Below are positions 11,301 to 20,926 of a DNA stretch of 39,143 bases, piece after piece. This DNA comes from Mesostigma viride (lineage: Eukaryota; Streptophyta; Mesostigmatophyceae; Mesostigmatales; Mesostigmataceae): NCBI GenBank assembly GCA_009746045.1, contig RPFO01000154.1, positions 1,444,369-1,483,511 on the forward strand, read 5' to 3'. Positions within the stretch are counted from its first letter, which is position 1, and each line of letters starts with the position of its first letter. The notes under the pieces were generated by a model. It saw nothing but the letters and a program-made list of their open reading frames with translations. It searched no databases and was not told where the DNA came from. Both the position numbers and the translations under genes were made by a program.

Positions 11301-14300
11301 GCGTCTACTTCCACTCAAGCGATCCGCTGGAATCTCGTGCCTGAGCTGCTGGTCTCTGCCTATGCTGGTTGCCTGCTACCGCATGCTTCCAGCCCGGCGA
11401 ACCGCAAGCTACTAACCGCTGGCCTCTAACCTGCCCTCTGTTGTCGATCCTACATCCTTCCCTTCCCGCTTGCCCTGCAGCCCGGCTTAAACTTGTTCAT
11501 ATACTGCCAATACAGCTAACTGCAAGCTATTAGTCGCTGGCCTCTTACCTACCTGCCCTCTGTTCCTCACCCACCCCGTTGCCCCGCAGCCCGGCTTTTA
11601 CTTCTTCATCTACCTCACCACCGCCATCTTCTCGGCGATCGTCACCAACAACGCGGCGGTCAGCATGACGTACCCGATCGCGTACGCGGCCGCGCTCAAG
11701 GAAGGACACGACATGACCGACATCTTGCTGCTGCTCATCTTCGGGGCATCCGCATCGTTCTCCACACCCACGGGGTACCAGTGCAACCTCATGGTGTGGG
11801 GCCCTGGAGGGTACAAGTACACCGACTTCATCAAGTTTGGAGGCCTGTGCAACGTGAGTACGAAGTCCTCCCCCTCCGTCCCCACACGCCCCCTCCCCCC
11901 CCCACACACCCTCCCCCAACTGGTTGCCAAGTTTATAAACCGGTATCTATTCATTTCATCAAGCGGATGCTGAAATGATCCCGCGCAACTTGCGAGGCTG
12001 TATATAGCCCCTCGGGTCAATCTCTCTAGATAGCCAAATGACAAACCAGGTGCTCTATACATAGGACCGGGGTCAAGCTCTCACTCCTGCTTGCCCTGTG
12101 CAATAAACGGATAATAGAATGGATGCATGCCTTGGTGATCAAGTTGGCTACCCCGTCATACGTGTGCCTTTGCTGCATGCCAACAGTTCACTGCAAATGC
12201 CAACCGTTCACTGCATAGAATCTCCACGCTTGCCTGCTAGGATGCCCGACCCGGGCGCCGCTGACAGAGTAGCTGGACCGTGCCGTAATAATCAGCATGT
12301 CCATATATACCACACACTTACCATTAATTTATAATATTGCCATAATTATAATTTGCCATATCTGTAATAATATTGCTCCTGATATGGCATCAGAGTCGCC
12401 GTGCTCAGTCATCTGGACCACCCTCATCACCACGGCACATCTGTGCTGTTCATTCTGAGAATCAGACAGCCATGGTTAGGACTTTGTGTGCTTGTATTGT
12501 GCCCAGGTCATCACCTTCGCGCTCACGCTGTTCACGTATATCCAATATATTTGTACCAATTTTTGTATGCTTCTACTGTGCGCAGATCTGGACCGCCTTC
12601 ATCACCATCGCGCTCATCTTCGGGCGCCACTGGTGGTACGCCCAGACTGCGGGCCTTGTCGTCATCAATCTGCTGCTCTTCCTGTGGTCGCTGCGGGTAA
12701 GCTCTGGGAGATGAAACTTATCATTAGCAGCTTCAAGATTTTTAGACTTTCTAATGCGAAACTAGTACACTGGTAGCTTGAAGATATACAAATCCCTGCG
12801 CATAAGCTCCGAAACTAAACCTGCAATTAGCATGAAGGTAGATATCCTTATTAATACGTACGTGTTACTTATTAATTCTGTACGTGCGTAGTATTCCGTA
12901 TTGCTTATTATATATCCATGAAGCGGCTGCGGACCTCATCGTCACCATTACGTTGCTCCCCTTATGGTTGAATGCTGCTGGTAAGTAACAAGCGTTGGTA
13001 GGTATTAAATTCTTGATGGCCTTGTCTGATGTCTCTCTGAGGGTTTGATTCTATACATCATGTCTAGTCATGAGAGAATCATTACCGCAGTAACCGTACC
13101 CAGCACCCAGTGTCTCTGGTGACGGGACGCAGGCTCAGCCGCTGACGCGTCAGGCTTTGACCCGTCAGGAATTTTACCCCGCACATCAGCCTCCAGACGC
13201 GTAAAGTTTGGCCGCGCGTCAGGCGACTGACGCGTAAATTTAGGGCGTCCCTCAGTCGTCTGACGCGCACCAAGTCCTCAGGCGTCAGGCAAGTCCTACT
13301 GCAGGTTCGCCGCATCAGGCCATCAGCGTCTATTCACCGCGCCGGGCCTGGACTGGCTACAGAGTATCCACTTACACTGACTATAGAGTATCCAACAAAA
13401 TATGTTACAACCGTTCACTCCCAAGAATCACCAGTTGGACTGGGCCATCATGAATGAATGGCAAGGTGGAACCGATCAACCGAACAAGAAAACAATTCAG
13501 CACGTAGTGCATGCCCCCAGCAACAGAGAAAAAAGGGGTGGGTGGGCGGGTGAAAGAAACTGCCTAGATGACAAACTGCGTACTTAGCTATATTCCCCTT
13601 CGGCCAAGCAGGACAGCCGTTGACAACCGTCATTCACTTTACGTGTAACGTCAGACTTGCGTCACAAACTCCATACGAATGATACAAGCTTTAAACTATT
13701 CCTACTTTCAAAGCCCACTAGGGTTTGCCACACAAAAAGCTTTCGTCACAAAATATGGCTACTGACACGTGGCGACCGTCACGTCACTAGCATGTGATGC
13801 AGGTTTTTCTGCAGTGTCGTACATTCTGTACTAGCTGCCTAAGGACTAGTGGTGACGCGCGGCCTGACCAAGGGCAGCCGGCCCACAGTTTCATAAATAT
13901 TTAATTTATAACTGTCTTGTCTGACGCCTGAAACCCACGCGGGGCCCCGGCAGGACATAAAACCGGCGGCTGTCCCAGCCTCCTGCGGCGGTCTCTCTCG
14001 TACCATTATACTAAACTATTTTTGAAGAAATCCGATTTAACTGTGTTGAACCCATGCGAAATTTGTGAACGTGCATACCAAAGCCTGCCAGCGAGAGACA
14101 AAACGCATATTTCGTGCAGCCAGCAGCGAAGTCCACGAGGTGACGATGGCCATTGCATGCAGTGACAGTCACGAGCGGAAACCTTGATCACCTTCTAAGC
14201 CAAGATGACATAAACGACGTCAGATACATTTCAGTAGCAGCTGCTTGTTCAGAAGTCTAGGAGCGTTTTCTTGCAAGGTGGGCGGTGCATCGGGTTAGGT

Positions 14301-15685
14301 ATAATTTGCTGAGGCGGTAGGAAGTAAACTTCATCAGTCAAACGGTCCTGCCAGCTAAACTGTAAGTATAGGCAACGTTTCTTGCCTTACATTGCCTGGT
14401 TTCTCTAATCGTCAGCGAGGATTACGCACAACAAGAGCATGGCATGGCGTCAAAAGGAGGCGGGTTGTTAAGAAGGTTTATATCTGTGGCGATATCGTCG
14501 TATTTGATGAGACAAACCGCCGACAGGGCGGGATCAAGTAGTCCCGATCTTGTCGATGTTAAACCCATGCGACATGCAAGGAGCTGCATGCATGGAGATG
14601 CGGAACAAGAGGAAAAGGGCCCCCACTTGTGAGACTAGAGGAACAAGCCCCGGGAGGTGCAGTCAGCACCTACCTTGACAACGATGGACGGGGGCTAGAC
14701 AGTTTGTGGTATTTGTAGCAATTAAGGTCTTGTTTTATGCACATCCGGACGTGCTATCTATTGCTTGAGCTCGATGCATCAAGTTATAACCAATCATTTA
14801 CCATGTACATTTTAAGCTCATTTTGTCATGCCCTTAGTAGGGTAACCAATAAAGCTTTTTGGTAACCTCTTGAAAAGTTATATTAGAATGCCCATTCTGG
14901 AATCTGTGACATTTAAACATTGTGAAATGAACGTTGTCTATCATTTTGTTTTTGAAAGCTTGATAAGGCCAGTTTGAGTTTACAATGGAGCATGTTCGAG
15001 ATCCAATGTTGTAAATTGTGATACCTGTCCTGCCCCTTCACCCTTGAAACGTCTCGTCAATCGTCACCCTGTCCCGGCTCTCCCATCTTGCACTTGCCCC
15101 CAACTTTACTACCCCAACCCCCCCTTCCCCCGTAATTCTGCTCCTTATAGGGTTCCTTGAGGGTAGTTCCGCCCTAAAGGGGCCCCCTGGGACCTGCCCC
15201 TATATAACTGATATGGGCTGACGCGCCGCCAATGGCGGCGTGTCAGCCGTCTGACGTGCCGCCAACGGCGGCGCGTCAGCGGACTGACGCGTGCCCAAAC
15301 CCCTAACTAGAAACACTTGAGTCCGTACCCTGAGTAGACCTTATTTGGATATTTTTTAGCCTAGTTGCTTGTTTCTCCAGTGTCAATACTATACATCTTT
15401 ACACAGGAGCGATAGGACTAGGGTGGGTACGTGCTGTATTCTGTTCCAGCTAGCGTCTCTCTCTAGCGAGGCATGCATGATGAGGCTTTTCCTTCAACTC
15501 ATGCATGGCTTTGTCTCCCTTCAGGCTTTAGTTAATACAGTATGTGCTCTGGCTTTGCCTGCTCATTGCTGGTACTTGCATCGCAGGGAAAAAAGAAGTT
15601 TGAGGCCAAGTTGGACAAGTCGCCATCAGAGCAGACTGCCAGTGGCAGCGGGCCGCGCACGTCGGATGTTGCCCAGCCTGTCTAA
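4810..15685 (+). CDS. SLC13/SAC1-like anion permease with two RCK_C domains (10 exons)
   Basis: Exons inferred by eye: 4810-5017, 5625-5815, 6528-6790, 7272-7453, 8580-8641, 9771-10049, 10541-10840, 11590-11853, 12586-12696, 15587-15685. All introns are GT-AG, phases agree, and the product is 652 aa. It belongs to the DASS/SLC13 ion-transporter superfamily, in the group of Chlamydomonas SAC1-like sulfate-type permeases (family knowledge). Membrane helices fill residues 1-220 and 395-620. The first substrate repeat shows NNTP (115-118) and GTSTN (159-163); the second shows TNNAA (514-518) and TPTGYQCN (554-561). Between the halves lie two TrkA-C/RCK_C domains (about 225-302 and 305-385), usual for this family. 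The ATG at 4810 starts just before helix 1. The last exon (KKKF then a Ser-rich tail) rests only on a good acceptor and phase after a 2.9-kb intron. Intron 9 retention would instead stop at 12714. Sulfate or another anion at plasma membrane or an endomembrane is likely; the ion is not determined. Confidence 0.88.
5816..5880 (+). repeat. Decayed copy of exon 2 3' end at start of intron 2
   Basis: Immediately after the GTAAGT donor, bases 5823-5868 resemble the last part of exon 2 (about 5752-5802). Shared blocks are CGCGT, a TAT-rich AACACGCCCAT-like block with 15 of 18 matches, and CTGTGATCC identical in both. It looks like a diverged local duplication of the exon edge now lying in the intron. 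Confidence 0.5.
6121..6345 (+). repeat. Five degenerate ~52-bp tandem units in intron 2
   Basis: The word AATGAATMAACTATCCCC, followed by TGAA or AGAA and a TTGTTAATAAC-like tail, recurs near 6121, 6174, 6226, 6278 and 6327, a spacing of 49-53 bases. The units are diverged, so this is an old minisatellite inside the transporter intron. It ends just before the C-rich acceptor tract. Confidence 0.75.
7527..7677 (+). repeat. Exon 4 edge copy plus four 33-bp tandem repeats in intron 4
   Basis: At 7530 the intron repeats the exon 4 end and donor (CTGAGCTTTGTGGGTGGGT against CTGAGCTTTGCGGGTGGGT at 7441). Directly after it come four nearly identical 33-bp units starting at 7546, 7579, 7612 and 7645. 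The unit starts with GTGGATAGTAAGGATGGGCC, which itself resembles the first intron bases GTGAATAGTGGAGGG. The unit length is a multiple of three, so 11-residue repeats appear in spurious frames on both strands. Confidence 0.85.
7815..8040 (+). repeat. ~67-bp AT-rich minisatellite in intron 4
   Basis: Three full units and one partial unit begin at GATG near 7815, 7876, 7944 and 8011 (61, 68 and 67 bases). Each contains GACAACAACAAACT, a TTTTATTTTATTATCAT block and TTGTTATTGTAACAA. The units are close to identical, so the array is young. It lies in intron 4 of the transporter. Confidence 0.9.
8289..8326 (+). repeat. (TA)n(GA)n compound microsatellite
   Basis: A run of TA dinucleotides passes directly into a run of GA dinucleotides. 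It sits ten bases before a long perfect hairpin in intron 4. Confidence 0.95.
8337..8396. other. 26-bp intronic hairpin
   Basis: Bases 8337-8362 and 8371-8396 are reverse complements with 25 of 26 matches, separated by an 8-base loop. The pairing extends a little outward with one bulge (AAGTG against CACTT). The stem is not GC-rich (GAAGAAGAAG against CTTCTTC). It could be a small-RNA precursor, a tiny foldback element or a chance structure. It lies in intron 4 and would be transcribed with the transporter. Confidence 0.8.
8861..8988. repeat. (AACC)32 microsatellite
   Basis: A perfect 128-base run of the tetranucleotide AACC in intron 5 of the transporter. It gives spurious Val-Gly-Trp-Leu repeat frames on the minus strand. 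AACC is not a standard telomere unit, and the run is internal to an intron. Confidence 0.98.
10150..10203 (+). repeat. Decayed copy of exon 6 3' end in intron 6
   Basis: These bases resemble 10012-10065, the last part of exon 6 with its donor. CAGCATGAGCGCGAC matches CAGCACGAGCGTGAC, CTCGTGTCC matches CTTGTGTCC, and ATATGTGG matches GTACGTGG. The copy lies about 100 bases downstream of the real donor, which is lost in the copy. Confidence 0.65.
10860..10945 (+). repeat. Two decayed copies of exon 7 3' end in intron 7
   Basis: The exon 7 end and donor read GGCGCACCCATTCGGCAAG then GTG. Near 10866 the intron reads GGCGCACCCCTTTGGAGAG then GTG, and near 10920 it reads AGCGCACCTGCTCAGCAAG then GTG. 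Both copies keep the GT of the donor. A further direct repeat (GAGAAGCATGTGGTATTTGT at about 10949 and 11020) follows in the same intron. Confidence 0.75.
11399..11615 (+). repeat. ~118-bp tandem duplication spanning the exon 8 acceptor
   Basis: Two consecutive units run 11399-11513 and about 11516-11615. The first contains CGCTTGCCCTGCAG, then CCCGGCTTAAACTTGTTCAT. The second contains CCGTTGCCCCGCAG, then CCCGGCTTTTACTTCTTCAT, which is the true acceptor and start of exon 8. Upstream flanks also match (GCAAGCTA..., CGCTGGCCTCT..., CCTGCCCTCTGTT). The upstream pseudo-acceptor would give a frame without the conserved FYFF. A weaker third copy may start near 11286. Confidence 0.85.
12405..12616 (+). 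repeat. Three diverged copies of the exon 9 start
   Basis: The true exon 9 begins at 12586 with ATCTGGACCGCCTTCATCAC. A copy at about 12409 reads ATCTGGACCACCCTCATCAC. A third at 12494-12530 keeps the acceptor (TATTGTGCCCAG against TACTGTGCGCAG) followed by TCATCACCTTCGCGCTCA. Only the last copy joins in phase to exon 8 and continues into a full transmembrane helix. Confidence 0.75.
12795..12842 (+). repeat. Decayed copy of the exon 9 donor region in intron 9
   Basis: CCCTGCGCATAAGCTCCG, followed by AAACTAAACCTGCAATTAGCA, resembles the exon 9 end and donor at 12690 (CGCTGCGGGTAAGCTCTGGG, then AAACTTATCATTAGCA). The GT of the donor has become AT in the copy. Confidence 0.6.
13130..13300. repeat. 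Cluster of TGACGCG / ACGCGTCA words in intron 9
   Basis: The word TGACGCG or its complement, often as the palindrome-like TGACGCGTCA, occurs many times here in both orientations, with further copies near 13850 and 13920 and in the hairpin pair at 15218-15279. The spacing is irregular. It could mark the ends of a non-autonomous element within the 2.9-kb intron, but I could not define termini or a target duplication. Confidence 0.5.
15218..15279. repeat. Two adjacent 29-bp hairpins with the same stem
   Basis: 15218-15246 and 15251-15279 each form a 13-bp stem with a 3-base loop: CTGACGCGCCGCC/GGCGGCGTGTCAG and CTGACGTGCCGCC/GGCGGCGCGTCAG. Each has one G-T type mismatch, on opposite arms. They lie in intron 9 about 310 bases before the last exon and share the TGACGCG word with the cluster at 13.1-13.3 kb. 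Confidence 0.85.
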
Positions 15686-16582
15686 GTCAGCATCTTCTGG
15701 TGACCTATACATGCAGTTGTCTCCTTGATACATGCAGTGCTGTCTCAGTGGTGCATGCATTATAGCTACTACTGTGCTATCATGTCAATGAGTCGACAAC
15801 CTGCTACTGTGCTATCATGTGAATATGAGACATGCAGCCAGCTTCTGTGCTATCATGTGTCTCTACTATAACAGGATGCCTTTGGTTGTAGACCTCGATC
15901 ATGGATCTATTAGGAACGTGTTTCGCTTCAAATTATCTATATCATGCAGCGTGGTCGATGTCTGGCAAGTGATCTGTTGCGCGCGAGCAATGGCCATGCA
16001 GGTGCCGCCATGCCGGACCATGCGTGGGCCTGTTACGTCCACAACTTTGTTTGAACTTGGAATTGCGGCATGACTCTATAAGTAAGTAAGCGGCCATATA
16101 AGTAAGTAAGGAGTACTTGCGTGTCATGAGCATGGGCACTGTGCCACGGAGATGGAGTACGACGCTAAATTCATTAGAAAATAATTACATGTAATTTATT
16201 AAATATCGTCTGCAGCATGCCCCAACGTACCATATTAATTAATTAATTAAACTCGTGCTCCCGTTGGGGAGTCACGGAGCAACGAAGTGCTTTTTATCCC
16301 TGTATGTGCACATCAGGCCGGAAGAAAGGGCAGAGACCCCCTTTCTCCTTCATGCCAGAGGCATGCCACAGCTGCAATAGGACATGCACGATATAGACGA
16401 TCCGGCAAGTTCTGCGGGTGCAATAAGACCCACGTGAGCATATCATAACATGGAGCGTGGGCAAGTAATCTGATCATAGCCAGGACGTAGCATGGCTGTA
16501 CAATTAAGGGCTAAGCTAAGGCTATGGCTCAGTGGTTGTGTACCGTGTGTTAGCCCAACCACATAGTCACTAGCTAGAGGGG
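15686..16582. other. Intergenic, with three-unit TACTGTGCTATCATGT repeat
   Basis: Downstream of the transporter stop. The word CTGTGCTATCATGT recurs near 15769, 15805 and 15845 in units of about 37 bases. AAGTAAGTAAG occurs twice near 16080-16110 and an (ATTA)n run lies at 16233-16249. CATGCATG words are frequent. I see no gene. The transporter's 3' UTR and poly(A) site should lie in the first few hundred bases. Confidence 0.5.
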
Positions 16583-18290
16583 CATATAATCCTCATCTGA
16601 GCTGTCCTCTACTGTAGTAGTGGCAGACGAGGCGGTAGTGTAGCGGCTATCCTCATTTGATCAGGGGCCGGCAATAACCACCACGTGCGGACTTCTACCC
16701 GGCATTCTAGCAAGGGGCCGCGGGGCCCGTGGGGAGAAACGTACAGGAGCATGCCCCTCAGGAAGGTGCTTATCGCAGATCGACGGCACCCCACCATTCG
16801 ATCTTGTCTACTCATGCGGGCGCGGAGTTCAGATAATCCAAGAAGCCCTGCATCCTCATGCAAGCGATTTTGTATCACATACATAGGTCTGGGTCGCGCC
16901 GCGCGGCAGTGCGGGGCGCGCGCAATTAGCTTGCCAGTGGGTTGCGATCGATGGCACAAGGCCCGGTACCTGCCATATAGCTAGGAGGAGACCTGTGTCT
17001 AGCTACCTAGGGTTGGCCAGTCCTACCTAAGCCCGCCCGCAGGGCCCACGTCGGTATTCACCTGCATGGTCTGTGCGGGAAAGAAGATGGCCCGGGCCGG
17101 CAAAGAGGAGGAGGCGGTTCGTCGGATGAGTATATGGGTGACAAGAGGCCGGCGGCGAGCTCGCCGAGTAGAGCTCAGCCAGCCGGGTGCGGCGCTCTTC
17201 ACTTGGTAGCGGACACCGAGGATGTGACGGACTGCATTCGAGTCAGACCATATGTGCTGTCAAGCTGCTCGCTCGAAGCGCCTATACCAGTGGTCCGTGG
17301 ACTCCTGGCCAGGAGTCTGGACACGCCTCGCAACCGTACGAAAGGAGGATGCCAGCAAGGACAAGGGCCTTGAACAGCATGCGCTTTCGCCGCTCACTCA
17401 GGTAGCGACATGACATATCCAGAACCTGTCGAGGCGGCGTAGGGTCGCCCAGCCCGCCGCCTGCATGGCCACTAGGATATATACATGGTAGGCCTGGCAG
17501 GTGGCATATATATAGCTGATCATGAGCGCCCCACCGCCCGCGCTTCCAGTGATCGCCTAGCCATCTAGCGAGAGTTGGGCGGACTCCTGGGTCTCCACGA
17601 GCGTCGTGTCATCAGCGCAGATTGAGATTGCTCAGTCGTTACAGCGGTAGGGTGGGTCAACCCCGCCGTTGCTGGCGTACTACGTGATCTCAAATATCCC
17701 CGGCGGGCGCCCCTCCACCCAGGCAAAGCGGGCTCGTGCACACCTCATATGAGATAGTACGTCCACCATTACAATTATATGATGAATATAGACATGGGGA
17801 TTGGGGAGCGGAGCACACAGCCCTGCCACACCCCGGTATGCAGGGGGGATGCCGGAGTGACGCCGTCATGCAGCGCGGTACGGACCTGTATATAGCCGGC
17901 TTAGGACCCTTCATAGAACTGGTGGCGGATGATCTCAACAATGTACGATGGGCCCACGGAACAGATGGATCGAGGACCCGGCACCCACAGGGCGTCCCAT
18001 ATACCCGTATGGAATGCAGTTAGGTTAATATTGTGCGGAAACCTTTTGCCACTCGGCTGAATCTAAGGTTCCGCACAATATTGCCAGCGATAACCACTCG
18101 CTGCATGGTACACTCAAGTTCATGCCGGCATGAACTTGAGTGCACTGCATGGTCAGCGAGTGGTTATCGCTGCATGGTATAATATTGTGCGGAACCTTAG
18201 AAACCAATTAGTGGCAAAAGGTTTCCGCACAATATTAACCTAACTAATGCCTCCGTGTAATCCACGAAGATCGCTTAGCAATGGTAATGT
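16583..18290 (-). pseudogene. 3' part of a decayed EEP-type LINE (RT domain), copy A
   Basis: Read on the minus strand, this matches the + strand element at about 32545-33778 almost end to end, with many small indels. It contains the remains of a reverse transcriptase: IFVDYT(K/E)AF (motif A) at the right end, a GVWQGCVL-like motif B, and ADDT (motif C, near 17610). The reading frame is broken many times, so it is non-functional. The 228-bp MITE at 18018-18245 interrupts motif A. The homology stops near 18290, exactly where the 5' half of the same RT starts again at 28036. The element was therefore split by the large insertion. Confidence 0.85.
18018..18245. mobile_element. Palindromic MITE/foldback element with 5-bp target duplication
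   Basis: The element is one long inverted repeat. Its terminal 36 bases on each side (beginning AGTTAGGTTAATATTGTGCG) are perfect reverse complements, and the arms pair to the centre near 18126 with a few indels. AATGC directly flanks it at 18013-18017 and 18246-18250. Removing the element and one AATGC restores the LINE sequence seen at 32600. It codes for nothing. Each arm also contains a smaller inverted repeat built on AATATTGTGCGGAA. The superfamily is not clear from the termini. Confidence 0.93.
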
Positions 18291-18334
18291 CCATTTTCCC
18301 AGTAAAAGTCCTAAATTTAGGACCAAGTGGAATT

Positions 18335-18806
18335 AAAAAATATATATTAATAATATAATTACTTACAGCAGAGTGAAATCACTCAAACCAAAGCAAACGC
18401 CCAGCTATAAACCTATATACAGAGCCATGTAAAATCTCTATACTACGATAAGACCAATGGAAACTCCTAACGGGAGGAACCTAATAGCCCTGCTGCACCG
18501 CAAAATCAGCCCGCGTACGGCGGAGCATGATGTCAGCCATGGCCCGAGTCAGCGCCACCGACAAGCGCTGACGCCAATATGACGTCCAGGTCCGCGCCGA
18601 CCATGGGGCCCGCTGGCCCTCCAGGTCCAGCCGGTCCTCCCGGAGCCGGCAACACTCCTTGAAGAAGGCGGAGGTCAGGGGCCCCATGGCCCCAAACTCC
18701 TCCAGGACAAAGGGCACCACACGATGGTGCCCGACGTCGCCGTAGGCCAGGAGCTTGGCCCGCTCCGCCCGGTCCGCCGTGTAACCTGCCGTGAGCCGAG
18801 GCCCCA
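18335..18806 (-). mobile_element. Retrotransposon copy 1: most 5'-truncated
   Basis: A 3' fragment of the REL-type retrotransposon. It begins at the AT-rich 3' tail (TTACTTACAGCAGAG on the + strand follows the TA run) and contains the last 108 codons of the endonuclease region (stop at 18481). It ends at GGCCCCA near 18806, where the TA tail of copy 2 starts directly. It differs from copies 2 and 3 by few substitutions and one small indel near the 5' break. Confidence 0.9.
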
Positions 18807-20782
18807 AAAATATATATATTAAAAATATAATTACTTACAGCAGAGTGAAATCACTCAAACCAAAGCAAACGCCCAGCTAGAAACCTATATACAGAGCCAT
18901 GTCAAAGCTCGATACTACGATAAGACCAATGGAAACGCCTAACGGGAGGAACCTAATAGCCCTGCTGCACCGCAAAATCAGCCCGCGTACGGCGGAGCAT
19001 GATGTCAGCCATGGCCCGAGTCAGCGCCACCGACAAGCGCTGACGCCAATATGACGTCCAGGTCCGCGCCGACCATGGGGCCCGCTGGCCCTCCAGGTCC
19101 AGCCGGTCCTCCCGGAGCCGGCAACACTCCTTGAAGAAGGCGGAGGTCAGGGGCCCCACGGCCCCAAACTCCTCCAGGACAAAGGGCACCACACGATGGT
19201 GCCCGACGTCGCCGTAGGCCAGGAGCTTGGCCCGCTCCGCCCGGTCCGCCGTGTAACCTGCCGTGAGGGAGGCCCCAGCCACGTGGCTAAGAGCCAAGGG
19301 CCGCGCCACCGAAACGTCAATAAGCAGATGCCGGCCACCCCCCTCAAAGTCCAGCACCACGATGTCAGGCCGGTGGTTGGGGGAATAGAAGGCAGCGCCA
19401 TCCGCATCCTCGGACCGGATGTTCGCGTGGGGGAAAACCGACCGAATCATGGCGAGCACCACCGTCAGGAGGACAGTGTGCAAATACAAATACCAATTCT
19501 GATTCTGTTGGCCCCCCATGCAGGCAAGGTAGTGAGTCCCCGTGGGATCCAGCGGCTGCCCACAGCTACCACAAGGCCGCCCGGCCGGAACAAGAGGCTG
19601 CGGGGCAAATAGCTGGTGCCGGAGCGCCACCGAGTAGTGGCTGGGAGCCAAGGCGAATGGGGGGGCCATGGGAAGAGCACGAAGGTACGCCGAGCCCACA
19701 CTCCGCAAGGAAAGCGAGAACAGCCACGCACGTCCCTGGGCGTTGAGGTCCGCAAAAAGAGCAATCCAATCAGCCGTGTGCAGAATACCCGCGTAGGTTT
19801 TCTGGTGTTTATCGATGACGCGAGCAGGGAATGCGGCGGGAGATTGAACGGAGGCGACCGAGGGAGTGCCGCAAGGGAGGTGGCGCTGTACCGCCTGAGC
19901 GGCACGGACGGGAGAACAGGCCTGCTGGATCTCAGCATAGGCCTCCTGGATGGCGGTGACGAAGGGCAAAGGGCTGCTGGGGTCCAGGAGGTCAGGCGCT
20001 GCTGTTGCCAAAAGGGGCAGGAGCCGGCAGCTTTCCGCCCACGACTGAGCGACGGAGCCCAAAAATGCTGCTGGGGCCAGCCGGGCGGCACGAGTCAGAC
20101 CGCAGCCACCCATCCGTGCAGGCAGGGAGGCAATGCGAATAGCATGTGGCGGGAGGTCGGGGCCCGGGACCAGCTGCGCCAAGGCCGACTGGATGCGTTC
20201 GTCGTGGCCCTCGGCGGCCAGCCGCACCTGAGCCGGAAGAGCTCGCCCCGGAGCCAGTGAACGACGCGAGGGTGAGCGCAAAACCACAGAAGCAGACCCT
20301 TGGTCTGCGAATCATGAAGGCGCGCAATCAAGGGCAGTACCTCAGTGCGTGCCTCGAGGGCGGCCCGCAGAGCATCGATGACAAACGCGGGGTCGCCAAC
20401 CGGAACGCCGAGGACATCCAACCCATGGAGGCGCTCGTCCCGGCCCAAGAGCTGGGGCGGAAAGCCGGAGCAATCACCTTGGGGCGAGTACACCGCGCAC
20501 TTGGCCAGGGTCAACTGGAGGTTGATGTCGGCCACCGCGGTCTGCAGTGCCAGCAGAGCCGCGGTGGTGTCCGGCACAGGGCCCAGAAGGTAGATATCAT
20601 CCAAGTAGGCCTGAATAGCGACCGCCGGGTGGGCAGCATGGACCGCTTGGAGGCAACCCTGGAGGGGGGCGGCAAAGTACAGGGGTCCCAGGGGGTCCCC
20701 TTGCTGGGTGCCCGACCGCGACAGCAGGCCGCCGCGAGTGCCGTCCTCCATGATGTGAACCAGTTGGCCGGGCTGGCCGTAG
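18807..20782 (-). mobile_element. Retrotransposon copy 2: 5'-truncated within RT
   Basis: Almost identical to 20783-22750 of copy 3. It starts at its own (TA)n-AAAAATATAATTAC tail and stops inside the RT region between motifs A and B (GGCCGTAG), where copy 3's tail follows at once. The coding frame is broken: 18953-20287 (444 aa) and 20095-20751 (218 aa) are the same protein split by a 2-base insertion near 20242. It has three extra bases next to the catalytic YLDD (IYLLGPV, against IYLGPV in copy 3). The 3' RT part and endonuclease are intact in length. Confidence 0.92.
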
Positions 20783-20926
20783 TATATATATATTAAAAAT
20801 ATAATTACTTACAGCAGAGTGAAATCACTCAAACCAAAGCAAACGCCCAGCTATAAACCTATATACAGAGCCATGTCAAAGCTCTATACTACGATAAGAC
20901 CAATGGAAACGCCTAACGGGAGGAAC

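Noticed and set aside
16525-16560. tRNA or tRNA-derived SINE head (TGGCTCAGTGG resembles an A box)
   Set aside because: No B box or cloverleaf follows at the right distance.
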